Source: Paraburkholderia fungorum (GTDB lineage: Bacteria > Pseudomonadota > Gammaproteobacteria > Burkholderiales > Burkholderiaceae). Taken from it: 64,000 nt of DNA. The stretch is taken from contig NZ_MCAS01000032.1 of assembly GCF_003610895.1 (NCBI RefSeq), forward strand, positions 1 to 64,000. Direction: 5' to 3'. The position numbers and the translations under genes are program-made. The notes under the pieces are model-generated. The model saw only the letters and a program-made list of their open reading frames with translations. It had not been told where the DNA came from and did not search any database. Within the stretch, counting starts at the first letter, position 1. Each line of letters begins with the position of its first letter. Positions 17,765 to 26,126 of this stretch are shown here, piece by piece.

Positions 17765-18961
17765 ATGAAGCACGTATCCAAATCGTCGCGAACCAGTTGG
17801 TCGCGCTGGCTGAAAACGCTGCCGGTGCTCGCCGCAGTAATGGGTATCACCGCAAGCTTGCCGGCCCATGCCGGCGCCGCGGCGGGCGAGCCGTATCTGA
17901 TCGGCGTGAGCGGGCCGCTGACCGGACAGGATGCGCAATATGGCACGCAGTGGAAGCGCGGCTTCGATCTCGCGCTGGAGCAGATCAACAGCCAGGGCGG
18001 CATCAAGGGCCGGCCGCTCGCCTACGATTTCGAGGACAGCCGTGGCGATCCGCGCCAGGCGGTCTCGATCGCGCAGAAGTTCGTTGGCGACCCGCGCATC
18101 CTGCTGGAGCTCGGCGACCTGTCGAGCACGACGTCGATGGCGGCCTCGCCGATTTATCAACGCGGACAACTGGTGCAATTCGGCTTCACCAATTCGCACC
18201 CCGACTTCACGAAGGGCGGCGACTACATGTGGAGCACGGCCTTAAGCCAGGCTGAGGAGCAACCGCTGCTCGCGCACTACGCGACGAAGGAACTCGGTTT
18301 CAAGCGTATTGCCGTGCTCTATCTGAACACCGACTGGGGCCGCACCAGCAAGGACATTTTCGCCAGGGCTGCCGCGCAGGATGGCGCGCAGGTCGTCGCG
18401 GCGGAAGGCTATCAGCCGACTGAAAAAGATTTCCGCGCGACGCTGGTGCGTGTAAACGAAGCGAAACCCGATTCGCTCGTGCTGATCTCGTATTACGCGG
18501 ACGGTGCGCAGATCGTGCGTCAGGCGCGTTCCTCCGGGTTGACGCAGCCGATCGCGGCCGTGGGGTCGGTCTATTCACCCAAGTTTCTCGAACTGGGCGG
18601 CGAGGCCGTCAACGGCGTGTTCACCGAGTCGAATTTCTTTCCTGGCGACAAGCGGCCTGAAGTGCAGGACTTCGTGCAGCGTTATCGCGCGAAGTACAAC
18701 GGCGAGCCCGATACGTTCGCGGCGCGCGCTTACGACGCCATGATCGTCTCGGCGGAGGTCATGCGCCGCTACGGCGTGACCCGTCAGGCGGTGCACGACG
18801 GCCTGAAGCAGATCAAGGACGTGCCGAGCCTGATCTTCGGCAAGGTGCAGTTCGATCCGGCGACGCGCCGCGTGGCCGGCGCACGCAGCGTGTACCTGGT
18901 CGTCAAGGACAATCAGTTCACGCAATGGGACGGTGCGAAGCCGCTGGTCGCTTCGAAATAA
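17765..18961 (+). CDS. ABC transporter substrate-binding protein, branched-chain amino acid (HAAT/LivJ) type
   Basis: A 398-residue periplasmic type I binding protein. A signal peptide ends near LPAHAGAAAG; the mature protein starts YLIGVSGPLTG and continues with LALEQINSQGGIKGRPL and GDPRILLELGDLSSTTSMA, typical of the hydrophobic amino acid transporter family. Family members bind amino acids, amides, urea or aromatic acids, so the substrate is open. The ATG at 17765 is chosen over an ATG 18 bases earlier because GGGG lies eight bases before it. It is the first gene of a four-gene transporter operon divergent from lysR. Confidence 0.9.
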   Translation: MKHVSKSSRTSWSRWLKTLPVLAAVMGITASLPAHAGAAAGEPYLIGVSGPLTGQDAQYGTQWKRGFDLALEQINSQGGIKGRPLAYDFEDSRGDPRQAVSIAQKFVGDPRILLELGDLSSTTSMAASPIYQRGQLVQFGFTNSHPDFTKGGDYMWSTALSQAEEQPLLAHYATKELGFKRIAVLYLNTDWGRTSKDIFARAAAQDGAQVVAAEGYQPTEKDFRATLVRVNEAKPDSLVLISYYADGAQIVRQARSSGLTQPIAAVGSVYSPKFLELGGEAVNGVFTESNFFPGDKRPEVQDFVQRYRAKYNGEPDTFAARAYDAMIVSAEVMRRYGVTRQAVHDGLKQIKDVPSLIFGKVQFDPATRRVAGARSVYLVVKDNQFTQWDGAKPLVASK

Positions 18962-19054
18962 CACTTCGGCAATGCGCCGGCAACGCCTGAGCAACGCTCA
19001 CGTGTCTGCTTGTGCGTTCGCTCTCGCGTCTGCTCGTCACCGGATCTGAATGCT

Positions 19055-20878
19055 ATGGCTTCTTGGCTCGACTACACGATCAACGGTCTGATCGTCGGGA
19101 ATATCTATGCTTTGCTGGCGGTCGGCCTCGCGTTGATCTTCGGCGTGTCGCACCTGATCAACTTTGCGCACGGCTCGGTGTATATGATCGGCAGCTTCAT
19201 CGGCTGGTTGTGCCTGACGCGGCTCGGCTTGCCGTTGCCGCTCGCCTTGCTGGCGGTGGTGCTCGGCTGCGCAGTGCTGGGCATCGCGATCGAGCGCATT
19301 GGTTTGCGGCCGCTGCAGGGGGCCGCGCGCATCGCTCCGTTACTCGCCACGATCGGCATCAGTTTCGTGCTCGATCAGTGCGCGCAGTTGCTGTTCGGCG
19401 CCGATCCGCGGCCGGTGCCGAGTACGCTGCCCGATTGGCACTTTCGTCTTGGCGGCGCGACGATCGGTTCCCTGGACCTGCTGATTGCCGGCATCGGTGT
19501 AACGGCCGCAGCAGTGCTCTATGTGTTTTTGCGTTTCACGCGTCTGGGTTGGGCCGTCCGTGCAACCGCGCAGGACCGGGACGCGGCGCAGCAGATGGGC
19601 GTCAACGTCAATGGCGTCAATCAGGCGGTGTTTGCGATCGCGTGCGCGCTCGGCGGCGTGAGCGGGCTGCTCGTCGGCATGTATTACAACAGCATCGATC
19701 CGGCGATGGGCTTCCAGGCCACGCTCAAGGGCGTGGTGGCCTTGCTGATCGGCGGTCTGGGCAATGTGCCGGGCGCGATTGTCGGCAGCCTGCTGCTGGG
19801 TCTGGTCGAGAGCTACGGCGTGGCGATCTTCGGCACCAGTTACCGCGATCTGTTCGCATTCGTTCTGTTGCTGCTGTTTCTGGTGTGGCGTCCCAATGGG
19901 CTCTTTAGCGGCAGCCGCCGTTTGCCGCCCGAGCCTATGACCGGCACGTTCCTGTCCGCGGGTAAGGCCGTGAAAGTGCCGCGCACTCTGGTGGTCGTGC
20001 TCGCGCTGGCGGCGATCGCGTTGCCGTTCGTCGCCAGTTCGTCCTATCTCCTGCAAACACTCACCAATGCCTGGTTGTACGGAATGTTGGCGCTGAGCCT
20101 GACACTGGTGGCGGGCACGGTCGGGCAGATTTCGCTCGGCCATGCCGCGCTGCTGGTGATCGGCGCGTACGCGTCCGCATTGCTGTCGATGAACCTCGGC
20201 TGGTCGCCGGTCGTGACGATCTTTTGCGCCGGTCTGATCACCGCCGCGCTCGGCACGCTTCTGGTCTATCCGGCATTCCGTCTGCGCGGCCACTACGTGT
20301 CGATCGCGACGCTTGGCATCGGCGAAGTCGTGAGCCTCGTGATTCTCAACTGGGACAGCCTGACGCGCGGCCCGCTCGGCATCGCGGGCATTGCGCCGCT
20401 GTCGGTGTTCGGCTGGACGCCGGACAGCGCCCGCGCGATCTACTGGTTCGCGCTGGGCGTGCTGATCGTGCTGGCGCTGCTGCAGACGCGGCTGCTGGGC
20501 TCGCACCTGGGCCGCACGCTGCGTGCGATTCGCGAAGACGAGGTGGCGGCACGCTCGCACGGAATTCGCCCGAATCGCTACAAGGCGATCGCGTTTGCGT
20601 TTGGCGGTCTGGCTGCCGGGATCAGCGGCGGGATCGCGGCACATCTGTATAGCTACATCAACAACCAGACCTTCGACTCGCAAGTGTCGATCCTCGCCTT
20701 GACGATGGTGATTCTCGGCGGGCTCGGCAACGTGCTGGGCGGCATTGTCGGCGCGGTTGCGCTGATCGGCTTGCCGGAGATTTTCCGCTGGGCCGCCGAT
20801 TACCGGATGCTGATCTACGGGCTGGTGTTGCTGTTGCTGGTGCGGTTCAGGCCGCAGGGTTTGCTGGGAACGGTATGA
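19055..20878 (+). CDS. Fused branched-chain-type ABC permease (LivH-LivM fusion)
   Basis: A 607-residue inner-membrane protein combining two permeases. Residues 1 to about 290 match LivH (INGLIVGNIYALLAVGLALIFGV, then GGLGNVPGAIVGSLLLG), ending with the usual FLVWRPNGLF. Residues 310-607 match LivM (LTLVAGTVGQISLGHAALLVIGAYASALL, GGLGNVLGGIVGA, ending RFRPQGLLG). The join is a charged linker around residues 288-312. The ATG at 19055 is the first homologous Met; the frame upstream is not conserved. Fused permeases occur in some HAAT systems but separate genes are the norm. Confidence 0.9.
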   Translation: MASWLDYTINGLIVGNIYALLAVGLALIFGVSHLINFAHGSVYMIGSFIGWLCLTRLGLPLPLALLAVVLGCAVLGIAIERIGLRPLQGAARIAPLLATIGISFVLDQCAQLLFGADPRPVPSTLPDWHFRLGGATIGSLDLLIAGIGVTAAAVLYVFLRFTRLGWAVRATAQDRDAAQQMGVNVNGVNQAVFAIACALGGVSGLLVGMYYNSIDPAMGFQATLKGVVALLIGGLGNVPGAIVGSLLLGLVESYGVAIFGTSYRDLFAFVLLLLFLVWRPNGLFSGSRRLPPEPMTGTFLSAGKAVKVPRTLVVVLALAAIALPFVASSSYLLQTLTNAWLYGMLALSLTLVAGTVGQISLGHAALLVIGAYASALLSMNLGWSPVVTIFCAGLITAALGTLLVYPAFRLRGHYVSIATLGIGEVVSLVILNWDSLTRGPLGIAGIAPLSVFGWTPDSARAIYWFALGVLIVLALLQTRLLGSHLGRTLRAIREDEVAARSHGIRPNRYKAIAFAFGGLAAGISGGIAAHLYSYINNQTFDSQVSILALTMVILGGLGNVLGGIVGAVALIGLPEIFRWAADYRMLIYGLVLLLLVRFRPQGLLGTV

Positions 20879-20888
20879 CGGAGCGCAC

Positions 20889-21731
20889 ATGACACAGACT
20901 CTTCTCGACGTGCGCGGCGTGACGCGGCGCTTCGGCGGACTGACCGCGGTGAACGGAATCGATCTGTCGGTTTCGGAAGGCGAACTGATCAGCGTGATCG
21001 GGCCGAACGGCGCGGGCAAGTCGACGCTGTTCAATCTGATCACCGGGCTCGATACGCCGGACGCGGGCAGCGTGCGATTCGAAGGCCGCGACATCACCGG
21101 CGTACGGCCGGAAAAACTGGCGGCGCTCGGACTGGCGCGGACGTTTCAACACGGCCGGGTGTTCGGCAATCTGAGCGTGCTCGATAACGTGTTGATCGGC
21201 GCGCACGCGCGTTTGCGTGTCACGCGCACGGGTTGGCCGATCGTTGGCGCCATCGTCGAAGTCGCGCGCGCGCTCATTGGACCAGCTTCGGTTCGCCGTG
21301 AAGATGCGGCGTTGCGCGATGAAGTGCGCGAGATTATCAAGGGGTTCGGCGAGCGCCTGACGCCGCGCATCGATCATCCGGCGCATAGCCTGTCCTATGC
21401 GAACCGGCGGCGTGTCGAGATTGCCCGCGCGCTGGCTTTGCATCCGCGCATCCTGCTGCTCGACGAACCGACGGCGGGCATGAACGAGTCAGAGACTGCC
21501 GAGATGCTGGTACTGATTCAGCAACTGAAAGCGCGCGGGCTGACGATCCTGCTGATCGAACACAAACTCGACATGGTGATGCGGCTCTCGGACCGCGTGA
21601 TCGTGCTCGACAACGGCGGAAAGATCGCGGAAGGCTTGCCGCGCGAGGTGCGCAACGATCCGCGTGTGATCGAAGCGTATCTTGGCCATCGCAATGTCGG
21701 CGGCGCGGCGACCGTGCGCGTCGCGGCCTGA
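20889..21731 (+). CDS. ABC transporter ATP-binding protein (LivG type)
   Basis: A 280-residue cytoplasmic ATPase. Walker A GPNGAGKST is at residues 38-46 and Walker B is in ILLLDEPTAGMN. The signature region reads HSLSYANRRRVEIARAL, the degenerate LSYGxxR-like form usual in LivG. The conserved GLARTFQHGRVFGNLSVLDNV also marks LivG. It starts ten bases after the fused permease stop and powers uptake together with the LivF-type ATPase 18 bases downstream. Confidence 0.92.
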   Translation: MTQTLLDVRGVTRRFGGLTAVNGIDLSVSEGELISVIGPNGAGKSTLFNLITGLDTPDAGSVRFEGRDITGVRPEKLAALGLARTFQHGRVFGNLSVLDNVLIGAHARLRVTRTGWPIVGAIVEVARALIGPASVRREDAALRDEVREIIKGFGERLTPRIDHPAHSLSYANRRRVEIARALALHPRILLLDEPTAGMNESETAEMLVLIQQLKARGLTILLIEHKLDMVMRLSDRVIVLDNGGKIAEGLPREVRNDPRVIEAYLGHRNVGGAATVRVAA

Positions 21732-21749
21732 AATTCTGGAACATCGACG

Positions 21750-22490
21750 ATGAGCGACGCTTTACTGAAACTCGAACACATCGAGACTTTTTACGGCCCC
21801 GTCCAGGTGCATTTCGACGTCAACTTCCAGGTGCGGCGCGGCCAGATCGTCAGTCTGCTCGGCGGCAACGCGAGCGGCAAGTCGACCACCATGAAGCTGA
21901 TTCTCGGTTTGCACAAGCCGCGCGCCGGCAGCATTACGTTCGAAGGCGAGGCGATCACCGGACTCAGCACGCCGCAGATCGTGCGGCGCGGCGTCGGCTC
22001 GGTGCCCGAGGCGCGGCGGCTCTTCGGTGACATGACGGTGCGCGAAAATCTGCTGATGGGCGCCTATACGCGGCGCGACCGCGTGGCCATCGACGAAGAC
22101 TACGAGCGTGTGCTGGGTCTTTTCCCACGTGTGAAAGAGCGTTTGACGCAAAAAGCCGGCACGCTTTCGGGCGGCGAACAGCAGATGCTGGCGATGGCGC
22201 GCGCGCTGATGAGCCGGCCGAAGCTGATCTGCATGGACGAACCCACGATGGGTTTGTCGCCGCTCTACGTCGACAAGGTGCTGGAGTTGATCGAAGCAAT
22301 CAACCGGCAGGGCGTGACGTTTTTCATGGTCGAACAGAATGCGAGTCTTGCACTGGAGATCGCGCATTACGGCTATGTGTTGCAGACGGGCCGCGTCGTA
22401 CTCGAAGGCACGGCTGAATCGCTGCTCGGCGACGAGCGGATCCGCGACGCTTATCTCGGCGGCGAAGCGGCGGCCACCACGGCATCCTGA
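21750..22490 (+). CDS. ABC transporter ATP-binding protein (LivF type)
   Basis: A 246-residue ATPase. Walker A is GGNASGKST at residues 38-46 (Asn-Ala-Ser in place of the more common Asn-Gly-Ala), the signature LSGGEQQMLAMARAL is canonical, and Walker B is LICMDEPTMGLSP. These features and the FYGPVQVHFDVNF N-terminus mark LivF. It is the last gene of the transporter operon and runs toward the converging RpiR regulator 88 bases away. Confidence 0.92.
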   Translation: MSDALLKLEHIETFYGPVQVHFDVNFQVRRGQIVSLLGGNASGKSTTMKLILGLHKPRAGSITFEGEAITGLSTPQIVRRGVGSVPEARRLFGDMTVRENLLMGAYTRRDRVAIDEDYERVLGLFPRVKERLTQKAGTLSGGEQQMLAMARALMSRPKLICMDEPTMGLSPLYVDKVLELIEAINRQGVTFFMVEQNASLALEIAHYGYVLQTGRVVLEGTAESLLGDERIRDAYLGGEAAATTAS

Positions 22491-22578
22491 CGTGACTGGC
22501 GCTCGGCGTTCGGCGCTCGCCGTTGCGCATGGCGGGCCGCCGTTGGCGTTGCCTTACGACGTACGGAAATCCGCGGCT

Positions 22579-23484
22579 TCAAAGGTCGAACTGGTCGAAC
22601 TCGCTTTGCAGTTCGCGGTTACGCGCGACGCGTTCGTCGATACCGGGCCCGAGCCGTTCGACAATCGCGGAGATCAGCAGATTGAACAGGCAGGTGAGCG
22701 GGGCCAGCGAATCCCAGAACTGACCGACATCGGTCTTCACCTGCAACAGATCGCCATCGAAATCGCGCGCCCACGGACAGTAAATATCGGTGACGAGCGC
22801 GAAGGGCAAGCCACGACGCGTGGCGGCCTCGCAATAGCGGCGCGCGATCATCGAATAGGCGCGTGTATCGGTGACGATCAGATAGGGCGACTTGAACTCG
22901 GAATTCAGTGAATCGACATACGAACCCGACATGCCGTCGGAATAGAACACGCGCGGGCGGATGTATTCGAGGTAGCTGTAGAACGCGTTGCTGATGCCGC
23001 GCGTCGACTGAATACCGAGGATATAGACGGCGTCCGCGTTCGAAATGCGTTCGGCCACGCGGGCGAACATCGGCGATTGCGCCAACTGGTAGACATGCTG
23101 GATCGCGCCGATTTCAAGCTCGAGCGAGTGGGCGAGAGCCGGATTGGGGGCAGGATGGACGGCGTCAGGCCCGCTCGCTGCGGATGCGGTTTCGTCGTGC
23201 TGGCCGGCGGTGCGGCGAAACGCATCGAGCCTGTCGGTGATCAGCCACGGGCGCTCCTGCGCGCCGCGCAGTTCGCGCTTCAGGTCGTCGAGGTTCTGGT
23301 AGCCGATGCTGCGCAGGAACCGGCCCACCGAGATGCCGCTGGTGCCGGCTTGCTGGGCGATCTGATCGGCGGTTTCGAGGCCGAGCCGTTCGAGATTCGC
23401 CAGCATGTAACTGGCGACACGCTTGGAGGTGGGCGTGAGTTCGGCAAAGCGGGCTTCGACGGTTTGGGCAAAAGCGGTCGGCAT
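22579..23484 (-). CDS. MurR/RpiR family transcriptional regulator
   Basis: A 301-residue regulator with an N-terminal HTH_6 domain (LTPTSKRVASYMLANLERLG, then GTSGISVGRFLRSIGYQNLDDLKREL) and a C-terminal SIS domain, about residues 135-270, that in relatives binds phosphosugars (VYILGIQSTRG is the SIS-fold start). It converges with the transporter operon and precedes the EamA gene in the same direction. Whether it controls the transporter is uncertain. Its SIS ligand is unknown. Confidence 0.88.
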   Translation of the reverse strand: MPTAFAQTVEARFAELTPTSKRVASYMLANLERLGLETADQIAQQAGTSGISVGRFLRSIGYQNLDDLKRELRGAQERPWLITDRLDAFRRTAGQHDETASAASGPDAVHPAPNPALAHSLELEIGAIQHVYQLAQSPMFARVAERISNADAVYILGIQSTRGISNAFYSYLEYIRPRVFYSDGMSGSYVDSLNSEFKSPYLIVTDTRAYSMIARRYCEAATRRGLPFALVTDIYCPWARDFDGDLLQVKTDVGQFWDSLAPLTCLFNLLISAIVERLGPGIDERVARNRELQSEFDQFDL

Positions 23485-23642
23485 CGTAGTCGCGGTGCGA
23501 GTGGTGGGTCAATCATCGAGATCATGACATATTCGACCCGCACTCAACTTGCATTCGACCCGTATTCAGCCGATGGCGGACCTGCGCGAGATCCTGAAGC
23601 TGAGGATGCGCACGCCTGCATGCGCCATCGGCGAGGCGCCGT

Positions 23643-24530
23643 TCAGACGGCGGGCCGTGCCGGCGCGGCCCGCGAGAAGCGTCGCGCACCCGCCACGCAC
23701 GCGACCACCACGACGGTCACGAGGATCATCGCGGGCGGTATCTCCTCGTGCAGCAGCAGGCCGGCGAGCAGCAGGCCGAAGAACGGCTGCAGCAGCTGCA
23801 ATTGCCCGACCCCGGCGATGCCGCCGAGCGCGAGACCGCGGTACCAGAACACGAAGCCGATCAGCATGCTGAAGAGCGATACATACGCGAGCCCCCACAG
23901 CGCGGCGTGGCTCACCCCTTCAAACGACGCCGGCCGGGTCCACCAGGCGAGCGGCAGCATCAACGGCAGCGACAGCACCAGCGCCCACGAAATCACCTGC
24001 CAGCCGCCGAGATGGCGCGACAGCCGCGCGCCTTCGGCATAGCCCAGACCGCAGACGATGATCGCCGCCAGCATCAGTGCGTCGCCGAGCGGCGAGGCGC
24101 TGATGCCATGGCGCAAGGCGAACGCGACCACCGCGCCGCTGCCGAGGGCGGAAAACAGCCAGAACGCCGGTTGCGGGCGTTCGCCGCCGCGCAGCACGCC
24201 GAAGATCGCGGTGGACAGCGGCAGGAGTCCGACGAACACGACGGCGTGCGCGGCGCTCACGTGGCGCAGCGCGAGGGCGGTCAGGAGCGGAAAGCCGACC
24301 ACCACGCCGAGCGCGACCACCACCAGCGGAATCAGATCGCGCTTCGCAGGCCGGGCCTCGCGAAACACCAGCAACAGCAACAGGCCCAGCGTGCCCGCGA
24401 TGGTCGCGCGGGCGACCGTCAGAAACACCGGATCGAGGCCCTGCACGGCAATGCGGGTGGCGGGCAGCGAGCCGCTGAAAATCAACACGCCCACCATGCC
24501 GCTCACCCAGCCGTTCGTTGTCTTGTCCAT
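23643..24530 (-). CDS. EamA/DMT superfamily transporter
   Basis: A 295-residue inner-membrane protein with ten predicted helices arranged as two EamA repeats. The first starts WVSGMVGVLIFSGSLPATRIAVQGLDPVFLTVAR and the second LGDALMLAAIIVCGLGYAEG; the LLQPFFGLLLAGLLLHEEI segment in the last helices is typical. Members export metabolites or amino acids. The ATG at 24530 is chosen because homology begins there. It is divergent from a MocR regulator with a 116-base gap that holds phased GTAC sites, the usual arrangement of a regulator and the exporter it controls (inference). Confidence 0.88.
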   Translation of the reverse strand: MDKTTNGWVSGMVGVLIFSGSLPATRIAVQGLDPVFLTVARATIAGTLGLLLLLVFREARPAKRDLIPLVVVALGVVVGFPLLTALALRHVSAAHAVVFVGLLPLSTAIFGVLRGGERPQPAFWLFSALGSGAVVAFALRHGISASPLGDALMLAAIIVCGLGYAEGARLSRHLGGWQVISWALVLSLPLMLPLAWWTRPASFEGVSHAALWGLAYVSLFSMLIGFVFWYRGLALGGIAGVGQLQLLQPFFGLLLAGLLLHEEIPPAMILVTVVVVACVAGARRFSRAAPARPAV

Positions 24531-24605
24531 CGAAAGAGTCCATGCGGATTGAAAATGGTACGCATAGCATCCGCTTTCTGGCAACAAAGGGTAAGCTACG
24601 GATCA

Positions 24606-24644
24606 GTACAATTCGTACAAACTGTACCGAACATGGAGCAGTAC
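24606..24644. promoter_or_regulatory. Phased GTAC repeats between the EamA and MocR genes
   Basis: GTAC occurs at 24606, 24615, 24624 and 24641. The first three are exactly nine bases apart and sit within CAGTACA...TGTACCG, which is also an imperfect inverted repeat. The cluster ends three bases before the MocR ATG. MocR proteins bind as domain-swapped dimers to direct or inverted repeats near divergent promoters, so this is a likely operator. Confidence 0.55.
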
Positions 24645-24646
24645 AG

Positions 24647-26086
24647 ATGGCGGAAAGTGATAGCAACCGGGCGGCCTCGGGCGCGCAAACCGGCACCCGG
24701 GTCGGCGCGGTGATGGACAACTTGCGCGAGCGCATCGCGAGCCGTTCGTTGATGCCGGGCGCGCGCGTGCCGTCGATCCGCATGATGACGGAGACGCTGG
24801 GCGTGTCGAAGTCGACCGTGGTGGAAGCGTACGACCGGCTGGTCGCGGAAGGCGTGATCGTGGCGCGGCGCGGTTCCGGGTTTTTCGTGTCCGGCCATGC
24901 GCCGCCGCTCGCACTGGCCGATCTCGGGCCGCGGCTGGATCGCGAGGTCGATCCATTGTGGCTCACGCGACAGTCGCTGGAGGCCGGTGCGAAGGTGTTC
25001 AAACCGGGCTGCGGCTGGATGCCGGCTTCGTGGCTGCCGGAAGACGGCATACGCCGCGCCTTGCGTGCCGTGGCGCGCGATCCGCAGTCGCTGCTCGCCG
25101 ACTATGCGAGCCCGCTCGGCCTGCCCGCGCTGCGTCAGCAACTCGCCTGGCGGCTCGCGCAGCATGGTGTGGAAGCGCCCCCCGAGCAGATCGTGTTGAC
25201 CGACGGCGGCACCCATGCGCTCGATCTCGTCTGCCGTTTTCTGCTGGAACCGGGCGATACGGTCCTGATCGACGACCCATGCTATTTCAACTTTCAGGCG
25301 CTGCTGCGCGCGCATCGCGTCCGTATCGTCGGTGTGCCTTATACGCCGACCGGGCCCGATCTGGCGGCGTTCGAGCGGGCCTTGATCGAGCATCGTCCGC
25401 GCCTCTACGTGACCAATTCAGCGATTCACAATCCGACCGGCGCCACGCTTGCGCCGGCCATCGCGCATCGGCTGCTGAAACTGGCGGGCGAGCACAATCT
25501 GCTGATCGTCGAGGACGATATCTTCGCCGACTTCGAGGACGAACCGGCCCCGCGTCTCGCGGCGTTCGACGGTCTCGCGCGGGTGGTGTCGATCGGCAGT
25601 TTTTCGAAAACCCTGTCCGCGGCCGTGCGCTGCGGCTACATCGCGGCGCGCCGCGAGTGGGTCGAGCCGCTGGTCGACCTGAAGCTGGCCACGTCGTTCG
25701 GTAATGGCCAGCTTGCCGCGAGCTTGGTGCATCGTCTGCTGGTGGACGGCACGTACCGGCGGCATCTTGAATCGATGCGAGCGAAACTCGCAGACGCGAT
25801 GGGCGAAACGATCAGAAGGCTGGGTTATGCAGGTCTCGAGGTGTGGACGCGCCCACGCGCCGGTATCTTCGTGTGGGCGTGCCTGCCGGATGCGCTCGAT
25901 GCGGCCGACGTCGCGCGTCATGCGCTAGCCGAGAGCGTGGTGTTCGCGCCGGGCAATGTGTTCAGCGCATCGCAATCGGCGGCGGGTTTTCTGCGCTTTA
26001 ACGTGTCGCAATGCAACCGGCCGAAGGTGTACGAGGCGCTGCAACGGGCGATGGACGTGTCGGCCGTATCGAAGGAACACGCCTGA
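24647..26086 (+). CDS. MocR-type regulator (GntR HTH fused to PLP aminotransferase domain)
   Basis: A 479-residue regulator. The GntR winged helix spans about residues 16-82 (VPSIRMMTETLGVSKSTVVEAYDRL), and the rest is a fold-type I aminotransferase domain: NPTG at 262-265, the PLP pyridine-binding Asp in IVEDDIF, and the Schiff-base Lys at 321 in SFSKTLS. Such proteins sense an amino acid or PLP and regulate a neighbouring gene, here probably the divergent EamA exporter. The ATG at 24647 is chosen at the start of homology; an upstream in-frame extension would run into the operator. Confidence 0.9.
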   Translation: MAESDSNRAASGAQTGTRVGAVMDNLRERIASRSLMPGARVPSIRMMTETLGVSKSTVVEAYDRLVAEGVIVARRGSGFFVSGHAPPLALADLGPRLDREVDPLWLTRQSLEAGAKVFKPGCGWMPASWLPEDGIRRALRAVARDPQSLLADYASPLGLPALRQQLAWRLAQHGVEAPPEQIVLTDGGTHALDLVCRFLLEPGDTVLIDDPCYFNFQALLRAHRVRIVGVPYTPTGPDLAAFERALIEHRPRLYVTNSAIHNPTGATLAPAIAHRLLKLAGEHNLLIVEDDIFADFEDEPAPRLAAFDGLARVVSIGSFSKTLSAAVRCGYIAARREWVEPLVDLKLATSFGNGQLAASLVHRLLVDGTYRRHLESMRAKLADAMGETIRRLGYAGLEVWTRPRAGIFVWACLPDALDAADVARHALAESVVFAPGNVFSASQSAAGFLRFNVSQCNRPKVYEALQRAMDVSAVSKEHA

Positions 26087-26126
26087 ACGCGCGAGCCTGG
26101 CAACCGCTCGCCACCGTCATACGGCC

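Noticed and set aside
19340..21097. Very long open frame antisense to the fused permease and LivG genes
   Set aside because: It is Gln/Arg/His-rich with no domain, and it mirrors two well-supported genes; such antisense frames are a codon-bias artefact of GC-rich DNA.
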